From NCBI RefSeq assembly GCF_000327385.1, contig NW_008708797.1, positions 2,632,838 to 2,696,837 of the forward strand: 64,000 nucleotides of DNA, in the 5' to 3' direction. Of this stretch, positions 52,427-63,552 are shown in pieces. The DNA comes from Lottia gigantea (lineage: Eukaryota; Mollusca; Gastropoda; Lottiidae). Each line of letters begins with the position of its first letter. Within the stretch, counting starts at the first letter, position 1. A program made the position numbers and the translations under genes. A model generated the notes under the pieces. The model saw nothing but the letters and a program-made list of their open reading frames with translations. It did not search any database and was not told the origin of the DNA.

Positions 52427-54975
52427 CACTGTAAAAAAAGTCCGTTTTTTTGACAGAAATTTACTTGATATTTTCTGTTGATATACGTAAATTTCTGCTG
52501 ATATACATACTTTCCTGTTGATTTACGGACTTTGTTCTTACATTAACAGAATGTTAGTTCTGCAATAAGGAAATATGTTATTTTACGTAAATTAATCTTT
52601 GTCGTATGTCATTTAAGAAAAATTACGTTATTTGTCAGTAAATTTACGTAAATTTTGTGTTATTATCATTTTTTTCCAAACTTGTCTGTAGATAAGCGAA
52701 GTCTGCGCATGCGTGGTCATACTGTTTTTTGACATGAACTTTATGTTTCCTTACGGAAAATTATAACAGGGTTGCTGTTAATTTACGGAAACTGTGATTT
52801 GCGTTATGATAGTTTCGACCTGTTAATCAAAGTAGGTATGACGTCATCGGTAAAGACACGAGGTCAGTTTATCGTCACGCCGCCATCTTATCCCACATCA
52901 AAACAAGGCTACGTCGAAGGGATTTTTGTGAATTTCTTAAATTAAATTTAATATGGTGAGATGCATGTCAAAAACTGCAAAATGTTTTACTGAATTTTAA
53001 GCGTGTGGGGACAACGACAAAATGACTTAAATTTATCCTACATGATGAACTAGACTAGGCTTAGCTTACTTGGTCTTGGGTAGAGTGGAAATGATCACTG
53101 AATACAAATTCACAGGTGAGTGTATTTTAATTATTGCCTAAATAAATTTGTAATGTTACCATTTTATCACTTTATACATGTGTGGTATTTGTGTGGTATT
53201 TAGGTCTTGTCAAGAGTCATCTTTCTGTTTGGAACTCTTCTGTCTAAGAGAGTAGAAAAATTAATAATTTTTTTATGGCAATGAAGTCCTCAAATTCATT
53301 TCTCTAATTCTTCAGGTTTAGCCAACCGCAATGTAAGTTTATACCCGATTACATAAGAAAACCTCCAACGATATGAAATATCACAGGATCCATAATTTCT
53401 ATTGCAATTTTATATTTGTTCATGCTGTCTGAAAACTTTTACCAAAATGTAAACAAACCCGACAAAATGGCGCCAAATTATGCATAGATCCCTCAAGTCA
53501 GTTTTCCCACCAACTTTGCACAAGTGACACTATATAAAATGTTTGTACCTACTATTAATAACATTTGCAATGTCTTATCGATGTCAAACTGTGCAACCTG
53601 CTTTTAAGAAATTATTTTGTAGGGCCACCCATGACTGCTATACATAAGTGTGTCATTGCATCATGCTCTTAATTTCCATCCACTTTCTTATGCCTTTACT
53701 AATTTATTATTTTTAATTTATAATTTCTTTTTCTGTTTTTGTACATCCTCGCTTTTTCAGCCTTTTATGGTTATAATTGCACCAGAGTACAAGAATACAA
53801 GGAATGAGAATTTTGTCATTAATATTCTTGTCAATAAACCTTAACTGTTTACACTCAATGTTAGGACCCACCACGTAGGCGAGGCATTACAAAATTCGTA
53901 AACGAGGGTAAATTGGACTCTGGATTTCTCGAACTAAAAGATCAAGTGCCCTACTATTACTACACTACTACAGTACGTTAGCACAACAAATATTTTCTCA
54001 TTTTAAATTTATCTTTTCAGGTATGTCACCTTTTCCCTTTCTTTAGAGTTTCTGCCATTATTTACCAGCTAAAAGTTACGGAGCATTATGAGACTTGACC
54101 TGAATTTCGAACGAGCAACAATTAACTGTGCACATCAAAAACAATTAGGCCTTATAATAATGATTAGAGTTGCATCATAAACTGTATTGTGCTGGATGAT
54201 GGAGTCTTATAACCTTGTGGAACACTAAAAAAAGTGAAGTGGACCACAGGTCCTTGAAGTTCTGTCAATATTAATAAAATATGGGCAATGTGGAGAAAAG
54301 AGTGTCAACATAAATAAAAAAAGACATTAGTTAAATCCAAATTAGTTAGATCAGCACGTTATTAAGATGTCATTAGTTATGAGAATGTCATTAAAAGATG
54401 TGTTAAAGATGTCATTAGTGATGAGTATGTATTTCAAGTTCATCATTTGTTTTTATGCAAGAGATTGTTTTTATACGCCCACATTTTCAGTTGTATGTAT
54501 AATTAAAGGTGTAGTTAACATCATTTTCTCTGATTATTTTAAATGCACAAATAATACCAATAAACACATAAAGTTGAAATGTTTTGTTATTTTACAGTAA
54601 AATGAAAATGATTTCTGGCAACAGATTTATTACCTGAATATCCTTTTTAAAATTCTGTTTTTTTACAGAACTGGAAGGAAAAATTCCGGCAGCAGATTTA
54701 CCAGAATATTCTTCCTTTTTTTCTGTTAAATTACAGGAAATATTAGAAAAATTCCGGCAGCAGATTTACCAGAATATCCTTCCTATTTTCTGTTAATTAC
54801 AGGAAATATTATTAGTCATTCTGTAATTTAACAAATTTTGTAGTAAAATATTTCTGTTATTTAAAGCAAATATTTTACAAGAAATTCTGTTATATAACTG
54901 AAGGCAAAATTTAAATTCTGGTAAATCAGCTGCCGGAATTTTTTCTGTTAATCGAAGGAAATTTTTTTTACAGTG
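52427..54975. mobile_element. CACTG-ended DNA transposon (CMC-like), non-autonomous
   Basis: Starts CACTGTAAAAAAAG and ends CTTTTTTTTACAGTG-like (inverted CACTGTAAAAAAAA). TA lies on both outer sides, and the palindrome's other arm supplies the empty site CCCCTATAACATGG, showing a 2-bp TA duplication. Left and right arms hold AT-rich subrepeats (TTTACGTAAATT; ATTCCGGCAGCAGATTTACC). The middle 1.7 kb has splice-like and promoter-like signals but no recognisable transposase. CACTG ends with a 2-3 bp duplication fit the CACTA/Mirage/Chapaev group. Confidence 0.8.
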
Positions 54976-55759
54976 TATAACATGGTACATAGGCGTTAGT
55001 ACTATAATGATATCTTTATTATTAAAGATAGCAGCCATATCTGACATATAGTTTCTGACACAATTGGATCCCAAGAGCCCTAAGCCATGGTAGGCCTATA
55101 GGCGATTGAACTGTCTTGATATCTGTCTTAGTTAAGAAGATATTTAACAAAACTTGTCCAAATTGGCGACCTTTTTGAAATTCAATACTGGTTGCAATTT
55201 CCGATGGCACCTGGACTTAAAATGTTTGTTTTGTATCTGTCTAATCATATGCCAAGTTTCATGCTTTTAAGTTAAAGTGCACAATCGAACTGTTTTGTGG
55301 AGCAAATCCACCCCACTATAAGTTTTATAGTTCTGTTTTCTAGTTCTCTGTCAAGCGTTTATTGATGTCATTAAACCTATATTTTGTTTAATAGCAGGTG
55401 CAAATCTTTACAAATTTATTTGAACCATAACGTCACTGTTTCTTTGAGTATTGTGAAGGTCCGTCGTTGAGATAGGTACGCTGCTGAAATAAACCTTACC
55501 CAGTCGTTCGAATGCTTATTGTTCAACCTTCAAAAGAACTTGAAATGTACTAAAATCGCATAATTCTTTAAAAAAAAATTCCCGCTACTAGGAATTTCAC
55601 TTTCTGTTATACATGGATATGATCGCTAATACTAACTGATAAGCTTATCTAAAAAATCCTGTTTCGGAGACTAAGGTACGATTGATCAAAAAAATAGATT
55701 TGGTCTCTTAAATATATGCCACACCCTAGTAAAACAATTTCAAAATATGTTTCTTCAGT

Positions 55760-57212
55760 TTATAGATGGGTCTTATTTTCATAGTCTTATGGGTCTTAGT
55801 ATTCTAGTTGGGTCTTAGTTTTATAGTCCTATGGATCTTAGTTTTTTTTTATATTCCTATGGATCTTCGTTTTATATTCCTATGGATCTTAGTATTCTAG
55901 TTGGGTCTTAGTTTTATAGTCCTGTGGGTCTTAGTTTTATAGATGTGTCTTAGTTTTCTAGATGGGTCTTAGCATTCTAGTACTATGGGTCTTAGTTTTC
56001 TAGTTATTTGGGTCTTAGTTTTATAGTCGGGTCTTAGTTTTCTAGTCCTATGGGTCTTAGTTTTCTAGTCCTATGGGTCTTAGTTTTATATTTGGGTCAT
56101 AGTTTTATAGTCCCATGGATCTTAGTTTTCTACTCCTATGGATCTTAGTTTTATAGCCCTATGGCTCTTAGTTTTATAGTCCTATGGATCTTAGTTTTAT
56201 AGTCCTATGGATATTAGTTTTATATTCCTATGGATCTTAGTTTTATAGTCCTATGGATCTTAGTTTTTTGGTCCTATGGATCTTAGTTTTATATTCCTAT
56301 GGATCTTAGTTTTATAGTCCTATGGATCTTAGTTTTATAGTCCTATGGGTCTTAGTTTTCTAGTCCCATGGATCTTAGTTTTATAGTCCTATGGATCTTA
56401 GTTTTATAGTCCTATGGGTCTTAGTTTTCTAGTCCCATGGGTTTTAGTTTTATAGTCCCATGGATCTTAGTTTTATATTCCTATAGATCTTAGTTTTATA
56501 GTCCTATGGCCCTAAGTTTTATAGTCCTATGGCTCTTAGTTTTATAGTCCTATGGATCTTAGTTTTATATTCCTATGGATCTTAGTTTTATAGTTGGGTC
56601 TTAGTTTTCTAGTCCTATGTATCTTAGTTTTATATTCCTATAGATCTTAGTTTTATAGTCCCATGGATCTTAGTTTTATAGTCCCATGGATCTTAGTTTT
56701 ATAATCCTATGGATCTTAGTTTTATATTCCTATGGATCTTAGTTTTATAGTTGGGTCTTAGTTTTCTAGTCCTATGGATCTTAGTTTTATATTTGGGTCT
56801 TAGCATTCTAGTCCTATGGGTCTTAGTTTTATAGTGGGGTCTTAGTTTTATAGTCCTCTGGGTCTTAAGTTTTATAGTTGGGTCTTAGTTTTATAGTTGG
56901 GTCTTAGTTTTCTTGTCCTTTGGGTCTTAGTTTTATAGTCCTATGGATCTTAGTTTTATAATCCTATGGGTTTTAGTTTTATATTCCTATGGGTTTTAGT
57001 TTTATATTCCTATGGATCTTAGTTTTATAATCCTATGGGTCTTAGTTTTATAGTTGGGTCTTAGCATTCTAGTCCTATTGGTCTTAGTTTTATAGTTGGG
57101 TCTTAGTTTTATAGTCCTCTGGGTCTTAAGTTTTATAGTTGGGTCTTAGTTTTCTTGTTCTTTGTTTCTTAGTTTTATAGTCCTATGGATTTTAGTTTTA
57201 TAGTTGGGTCTT
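55760..57212 (+). repeat. 23-bp minisatellite, about 1.45 kb
   Basis: More than sixty imperfect units of GATCTTAGTTTTATAGTCCTATG, mixed with a 19-bp variant GGTCTTAGTTTTATAGTTG and a GTATTCTAG-bearing variant. About seven units of the same repeat lie inverted at 47,440-47,580. Confidence 0.95.
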
Positions 57213-57625
57213 AAATTGAACCCTCGACAAATTGATCTGAAGGTTTAAATTTCGACATAGACCGAAACATCTGTCTCTATTCCAGCCTCTGATATCTATT
57301 TGGACAGATATCTGGCTGGTGTAGAGACAGAAAAACTAGGCCCTGTCAAATGGGAACTCTGCATCTCCACAGGTGCGGGGGATTTAAAGCTATTTAGATA
57401 ACTCTAATCTGCGAAACCCACATATATTTGGAAAGATGAATATTTTTGCAGTTCAGTCATACCATCACAACGAACAGCCTTAAGTTCAAACCTCACAGAG
57501 TCACGTGATACTAACAAAACAAAAGTTACGCCCAACACTAATTTACAGTCATCGTAAAGGTTATTTAACATTATGTCAGAAAAACGCATCTTCAAAGGTG
57601 TGATAAAACGCCAATTAATAGGGTA

Positions 57626-58300
57626 TATTTTTTCTGACTCTACTCCAACCGACAACTTTCAAAATATCTACCAGAGGCTGGAATAGAGGCAGATGTTCGG
57701 ACTAATTTCGACTAATTATATATAGCTTATCTAAAAAAAAATCCGTTTCTGAGATTAAGGTACGATTGGCCAAACGGATGGCGAATATGTCCCTTTGAGG
57801 TTTATTTCTTTTTCTTTACAGTACCGCTATACTGATATTTTGAAACCCCTTAATTTATGTACAGTAACCTAATTTCGTGCTAACCTATTTTTCGTGCATC
57901 TCCGGAAATGATTTACATTTACATGTGCGACCTCGCGTGACCTCTGCATTTGCTTGTTTTGATAAACATGGGTTGTCTGCACACTGTTAGCTAGCAGAAT
58001 GCATCCAGTAGTTTCAAGCAAGGTAAAATGTATTAATGTATACTTTGACATAAACAAAATGGCGGATTTCAGTTTGGCCAATCGTACCTTAATCTTAGAA
58101 GCGGATTTTTTTTTAGAAAAGCTATATATAATTAAGTCTTTGAATGGCATTTAGCAATTGTGATTGTTGTTCCATAAAGCTGTGTCTATATACTATATAT
58201 AATTAGTCGAAATTAGTCCGAACATCTGCCTCTATTCCAGCCTCTGGTGAATATTTTGAAAGTTGTCGGTTGGAGTACAGTCAGAAAAAATATACCCTGT
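57626..58300. mobile_element. Foldback element
   Basis: Left arm 57,626-57,775 and right arm 58,070-58,300 are inverted and nearly identical: GGTATATTTTTTCTGACT, CCAACCGACAACTTTCAAAA, GAGGCTGGAATAGAGGCAGA, GGTACGATTGGCCAAAC. The right arm has about 75 extra bases caused by a local duplication at TAATTATATATAGC. Spacer 57,780-58,065. A GGTACGATTGATCAA segment at 55,670-55,690 shows that part of the arm is related to the palindrome next door. Confidence 0.82.
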
Positions 58301-59775
58301 GAATTGTCATTAGTTATAATGAAATATTATTAAAGATAAATTCTAAGAAAAGTTAATTATTCCACTGGGTATCCATACAACGGGGTTTTCTCGAATTATA
58401 GATCAAACATTTTACACGAAACTAGGTGACGCATTTTTCCGCCGTTGTGAGTTGGGTTACTTATGAAATATGGGCCAAAGCGGGGGATTCATAAAAAAAA
58501 TCGAAATTTTAACTAATTTATAGAATATCTGAGGAAACTTCTAAGACATTTGGGTTTTTAATTTTGACGAAATTCAGTGTCGAATCCTTATATGCACGAA
58601 AATAGGTTACACCACTGTATACATAGCATCTAGGCCTGCTCAACTCGGGTCAATATCTAGGACTTCGGTTGTAAATATATTCACGTTGAAATTTATTGAT
58701 ACACATCGAAGGACATGAACTTCGTGAGGAGTAATATTTCAAATTGACTAAGGTGACTATAATTTCAATATCGTTTTAGGTAGGCCAGCAGTTTAATTAG
58801 AATTAGACCAAACTTTCGTTCCGTTTTTTATAGGCTCTGGCGTGACTATATATTAAAACTAAAAGCTCTACATGTTCATTAATGAACTTACCAGGTGTCG
58901 TATTGCAAAAAAGAATCCCAATTTAAACCGATTAGTCCATAACACATAGTCACTATACATAAAAACGCAGGAAATTATTGAAAAACGCTTAATATTTTAA
59001 TAATTACTTATTACTTATCATTTTGCTTTATTTTTTACATTTATTGTCATACAGGGATTCTGTTATTTAGTTATGACACCAAGTGAGTCCACTGATGAAT
59101 ATAGACCTACATGTTTGAGACTTGAAAATGTATGTTCAGAGGGAGTATTCCTTTAAATAAAGACACTTTACTCTAAGAAACTATAGACTTGAAATGACCC
59201 ACATTTCGGACTCTTTCAAATCATATTTCCAATTAATATTTTTTTCATTGCATATGGTTGATATTTTGAAAAAGTCTATAATATTTCAACTAAGCCTTCA
59301 AATCAAAATTAAAGTTTAGAAATGGCTTTAAATGCGATATGAAACATTGTAGCCATTTTCAACACACGACTTACTAGGTCGAAGAAGTGATTCAAAATGG
59401 CATTGAACTACGTTCGTGTTTTTTTATTTCCACGTAAGAACAATATACAGTTACGTATTGTCATGATATCATGACCAAAATGGCGCAAGTGGGATAAATA
59501 AATAAATATCCATCTTTCCAAATATATCAGGATTGAAACGATTCGAGATAAATAAATTCGTTTAAACCCCAATACCTTAGGAGGTGCTGAAAAATTTCCA
59601 TAGAACAGCCTTTTTTCTGACCTTCCCAACCCGACAACTTAAACAATAGCCATAAGAGGCTGATGTTTCTGACTACGAATCCACCAAATTGAATAGTTAC
59701 GTTTCTTAGTGTAAAATATGATTAAAAAACACCCGATATAAGCACAATTTTTATTTCCTGTTGGGTGGTAGGATA
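58301..59775. other. Upstream region of the glycosyltransferase gene
   Basis: No genes or clear repeats recognised; ordinary AT-rich intergenic DNA. Confidence 0.5.
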
Positions 59776-59778
59776 GGT

Positions 59779-59786
59779 ATATAAAA
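59779..59786 (+). promoter_or_regulatory. TATA box upstream of the UGT gene
   Basis: TATATAAAA about 95 bases before the CDS start; a start site near 59,810 would be expected. A short 5' UTR intron ending TTATTTCAG at 59,876 is likely, since that strong acceptor lies 4 bases before the ATG. Confidence 0.55.
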
Positions 59787-59880
59787 CTCTACACCTTTTT
59801 ATTGAACCCAAAACCTGCAATACGTATAATCATATTAAATGTGCAACTCTACGTACCTCTTTTTTTTTTATTTCAGCACA

Positions 59881-61395
59881 ATGGTTGAAAGAGGTATTGC
59901 TTTGGTATGTATGCTGATAATAGTCGCATCACCAGATGTGGACGGGAAACATGTCATGCTACTGCCATTTATAGCAACAAGTCATTGTTTAGAGATGAGA
60001 TCTATTGGTGTCGAGTTACTTAGGAGAGGACATAAAGTAACTGCATTGGTACCGGATTTCTTCAATCACAAACCATGTCTTGATAATAGTAATATCAATG
60101 TCATACAATATCAATTTTCACCTGAGGTCGCTCAAAATATTCAATCTGAGTTTAAAGAAAGTCAAAAGATGTTTTTTCGAAATGATAGAAACTTATTTCA
60201 GTTCTTTTTGTTGGCACGTGCTATCAGCTTTAATATCTTCACAGCAACGTTCCATTCTATCAAGAAAATTGAAGAGCGTTTAAGAGGCGAACACTTTGAT
60301 ATTGCTATTGTTGACGGAATACCGTTGTGCCAATATTATTTCTACGTTGCTAAATTTCTTTCTATTCCAACAATCGCAGAGGGAAGTGTTATAGAACAAT
60401 ATCTCTCCAATACACCATTTCAAACCAATATTTTACCCAGTCCTTTGTCAGGTTCAACGAATCAAATGTCTTTTAGCGGACGATTATTTAATTTTTTTGC
60501 TCAGTGTTTTTCAAGATTCCTGCTGTCTTACGTACTTCACCAACCGGACGTGAGTATTTTATCTCCAGAATTAAACAAGTATTCAGCTGAACATTTATAT
60601 AAAGAATCTCTGTTATTTATAGAAAACGCAGATCACATCGTAGATTATCCTAAGGCTATTTTTCCAAATTATATCCAGGCAGGACCTCTTACGGCATCTC
60701 CACCAAAACCATTAACTCCAGATTTGGAGAAATTTATGCATAAATCGGTGAAAGAGGTTGTTTATATCTCACTAGGAAGTGTCGTTGAGAGCCTTCCAGA
60801 ATATATAATCAAAAAACTTGAGACAGTGGCTAAAGACCTAGAGAAATTGATTATATTTAAAAGTAATTCTGAATCGGAGAATGGACATATCAAACATGTT
60901 AAATGGGTTCCTCAAAATGATATCTTAGGTCATAACAAAACTGTTTTGTTTCTTTCACATTGTGGAAAAAATAGTTTCTTGGAATCTCTCTATCACGGTG
61001 TTCCAATTATATGTATGCCATTTAATGTGGATGCGTTTGGAATTGCGAGTAAAGCCGAACATTTTAAAATTGGTGCTCAATTTGATATCAGAACTTCTAC
61101 GGTTGAGGAAATAAGTGCTATTGTCAATTCTGTTCTTAATAATAGGAATATTAGAGAAAATGTTCAGCGAGCATCCACTATAATAAAAGATCGACATTTC
61201 ACTCCAGCTCAAACCGCATGCAATGCCATAGAACATGTTTTTAAATATGGTAGTGATCACATGACATCACCAATGAAAGATTTATCATTTTTAGCTTACA
61301 GTGGGGGTGATGTTTGGATGGTTGTGTTTGTCGCTTCATCCTTTGTTTGTTGGCTTACAACCAAATTGTTTTTGAAATGTGTAAAGATTTATTAA
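59881..61395 (+). CDS. UDP-glycosyltransferase (UGT, GT1 family), atypical signature
   Basis: Transfers a sugar from a UDP-sugar to small lipophilic acceptors; an ER membrane enzyme. 504 residues in a single exon. ATG at 59,881 is chosen over an earlier in-frame ATG (59,839) because a TTTTTTTTTATTTCAG acceptor lies between. Residues 1-22 are a signal peptide; the catalytic His is in ATSHCLEM (His35) and the partner Asp in FDIAIVDG. The UGT signature spans 342-385: WVPQNDILGHN, SHCGKNSFLE, HGVPIICMPFNVDAFG. Residues about 478-495 form the membrane anchor with a short Lys-bearing tail. Unusual: HGG is HCG (Cys361) and the sugar-binding D-Q pair is D-A (384-385), so donor use may differ or activity may be lost. 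Confidence 0.92.
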   Translation: MVERGIALVCMLIIVASPDVDGKHVMLLPFIATSHCLEMRSIGVELLRRGHKVTALVPDFFNHKPCLDNSNINVIQYQFSPEVAQNIQSEFKESQKMFFRNDRNLFQFFLLARAISFNIFTATFHSIKKIEERLRGEHFDIAIVDGIPLCQYYFYVAKFLSIPTIAEGSVIEQYLSNTPFQTNILPSPLSGSTNQMSFSGRLFNFFAQCFSRFLLSYVLHQPDVSILSPELNKYSAEHLYKESLLFIENADHIVDYPKAIFPNYIQAGPLTASPPKPLTPDLEKFMHKSVKEVVYISLGSVVESLPEYIIKKLETVAKDLEKLIIFKSNSESENGHIKHVKWVPQNDILGHNKTVLFLSHCGKNSFLESLYHGVPIICMPFNVDAFGIASKAEHFKIGAQFDIRTSTVEEISAIVNSVLNNRNIRENVQRASTIIKDRHFTPAQTACNAIEHVFKYGSDHMTSPMKDLSFLAYSGGDVWMVVFVASSFVCWLTTKLFLKCVKIY

Positions 61396-61640
61396 TGAAT
61401 ACACATAATGCTTTTAAGTTGTCCCCAAAATATCAAAAAAATTGCTCTCTTAACCGAAAACGCAGATAACTTGGCGAATATCATTGTTTTGGTCATGGGA
61501 CTAAAATAGGATGGCAAAAGATTCCAACAATATAGTCAACGTGATGAACAATCGCTCTCTGATTGGATATTATGTTAGTTTTGCCGCCATGCGTAAATTA
61601 CTTTTTGCGAATACTTAAAGATGGTTTCCCTTAGTTTCAT
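61396..61640. other. 3' flank of UGT
   Basis: No canonical AATAAA found; no other feature. Confidence 0.4.
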
Positions 61641-62110
61641 TTATGATAGGCTACCTGTATGAAAAGAAAATAGATGTGTTCTAATGGGGTGTTCCCACTT
61701 TCCCGGCAAATTATCCGGATTAAATTTTTCTAATCCGTCTCCAGCATCTCCATATTCCATCATTGTCTTGCTGTTATTCTGAAGACAGACTTTCAGGCGG
61801 TCCAGTTCATGCTCCGATTGGTGATACTTTGGGCGTTTCTTACCACCAGACTGGAGCTGACTGATGGTCACTTCGGTCATTGCTTGCTTAGCTTTTATCA
61901 GGGTGATGAATCTGAAGATATTAGGATGGTTGGTGGTCATCTTGTTCATTCTAGCATGCCACCCCTCAACATGATTGGTGGTTCGCGGACCTACAGTGTG
62001 AAAATGGTTCCACATATGTTTATCTTCTCCTTCCACCCACTGTTCGGTCACATAGCAAACTTTGCAATTGAGGGATCTTCCATGTTAGCGGCTTCAGGAT
62101 TCAGGTTTAA
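61641..62110 (-). pseudogene. MULE-like transposase C-terminal fragment
   Basis: The frame on minus reads CKVCYVTEQWVEGEDKHMWN then TTNHVEGWHARMNKMTTNHP and NIFRFITLIKAKQAMTEV. The N-VEGWH-R-N...HPNI..FI pattern is typical of the end of MULE-domain transposases and of FLYWCH-linked domesticated relatives. The upstream DDE part is missing; an in-frame stop lies near 62,080. Confidence 0.6.
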
Positions 62111-62134
62111 GTAGAGGTAGAGCAGATGCTCTCC

Positions 62135-62330
62135 TCACGAATAAGTTCACATCTGGGTTGGGCAATTTGGACATTTTGGAGAGTTCGGTATTTTAGACCC
62201 ACCGTAATTTCGGGTTATACACACCCGTCCTTTCTCTTTACTCAGCACACGTAGCCCATGTTTTGTATAATCAGGCATTAGGGCATTTTTCATGCCAGCA
62301 CCGACAAACTTCAGCACGGGCTCGAAATCT
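62135..62330 (-). pseudogene. Coding-like fragment, family unknown
   Basis: About 65 open codons on minus reading HASDFEPVLKFVGAGMKNAL then PDYTKHGLRVLSKEKGRV and SPKCPNCPTQM before TGA. No start codon and no recognised family. Its position just upstream of the MULE-like fragment on the same strand suggests the same dead element. Confidence 0.35.
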
Positions 62331-63285
62331 GATGCATGTACCTCTCCCGAATTCTCAAAATGCGATATTGCCAGAGCCTATACTCTAAGATACCATTCGT
62401 CGAGAGGACGTAATATAGTAGGTAAGAATTTGAAAGGGTCACGTTAAGTGTATCAGAGGACAGGAAATTAGGTAATAATGGTTATAAATATTTGTGTAGA
62501 TATGAAATATTACATAGTATGGTACAAAGATACGTCTATTTGTAGATATATCCACCAACTACAATTCACACGTTGCACACATTTCCACCCCTAGGGCAGT
62601 TTGTACTGAGAGTTAATAAGTGTCTATTAGATAAGTAAGGCCGAATGTATTAAGGTGGTGAACTTTCTTACAATGTATAGGTCTTCTCGGTACAAATATT
62701 GACTATATAGAGCTCAACTTGAGCAGTCGACGCGTCTTTCGGATAAACAATTTCCAGTAGTCCTTCAAGACAACAGTTTTGCATATTGGGCTTTTTTTTA
62801 GACGCATACGCACGTGTGAAATTAAATGAAAATCCTGATTATGTTGGCTTAAAATTTCATGATTCAGAAGGAATAACTATATAAGATTTTATAGGCATTA
62901 TGCCTATATTATCCATACATATCTAGGCCTTTTACTGAATGACAAAAAAAGATCATTTTACGATTTTTGTTTGCAAATTCAAACGAACTATAATGGCCTG
63001 ATCGGCAGTCAGCTTTCTGATAATCGCATCTAAATCCAGCAACGTTCTGAGATATTGGCACTTCTTATCGATCTGAATTTTGGATACAGTTGGCTACTTC
63101 CGCTACTGATATATCTCTGTCAGAGCCATATTTATGTTGAGAGCCAATATATGGCTCTGATCTCTGTATTGGTAAGTAAAGTATCCATACTGAAAAAATA
63201 AACAAAAAGAATTTTATCATAAGTAGACATATTTCCAATGAAAGATAGCGCATTTTAACTTCTCTTGGTGGTACGTCAGTCCACA
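62331..63285. other. Intergenic stretch
   Basis: No gene or repeat recognised. Confidence 0.45.
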
Positions 63286-63552
63286 ATATTGCTCGTAAAC
63301 ACTCTTAATGCACATTCTGGACTGATTTGACGAATCTTGTTGTGAGGCACTAAAAGGCACGATTCTTGCCGGATTTGACAAAACTTGATAATATTATCAG
63401 TAGGCCTATATTCAGTATCGCCCCCAAAAGTTCAAAAAAGTGTACGACTGAAGATTGAATATTTCATACTGGTGATTGTTACCTACTGCCAACTGTTTTT
63501 ATTCAAAATCAAAGCTGCCAGTGGGCGTATATTACCTTGCCTGACAAGCTAT
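63286..63552 (-). mobile_element. Pearl left-end fragment, minus orientation
   Basis: Read on minus: ATAGCTTGTCAGGCAAGG, TAATATACGCCCACTGGCAG, then first-core phrases TCGTACACTTTTTTGAAC and GAATCGTGCC. The only pearl copy on minus and the only one clearly outside the PARP14-like gene. Confidence 0.8.

Larger units (their letters stand above)
50340..57212 (-). repeat. Right arm of the large palindrome, with nested insertions
   Basis: Inverted copy of the left arm. It is longer because of a LINE (about 50,770-52,415), a CACTG-ended transposon (52,427-54,975) and an expanded minisatellite (55,760-57,212). Removing those leaves about 1.3-1.5 kb, close to the left arm. Confidence 0.8.

Noticed and set aside
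55760-57212. CRISPR-like array of short repeats
   Set aside because: Units are contiguous, imperfect and without unique spacers; it is a eukaryotic minisatellite.
59839-59880. Earlier in-frame ATG of the UGT gene
   Set aside because: The extra residues are encoded by a poly-T tract and 3' splice site; starting at 59,881 gives a proper signal peptide.
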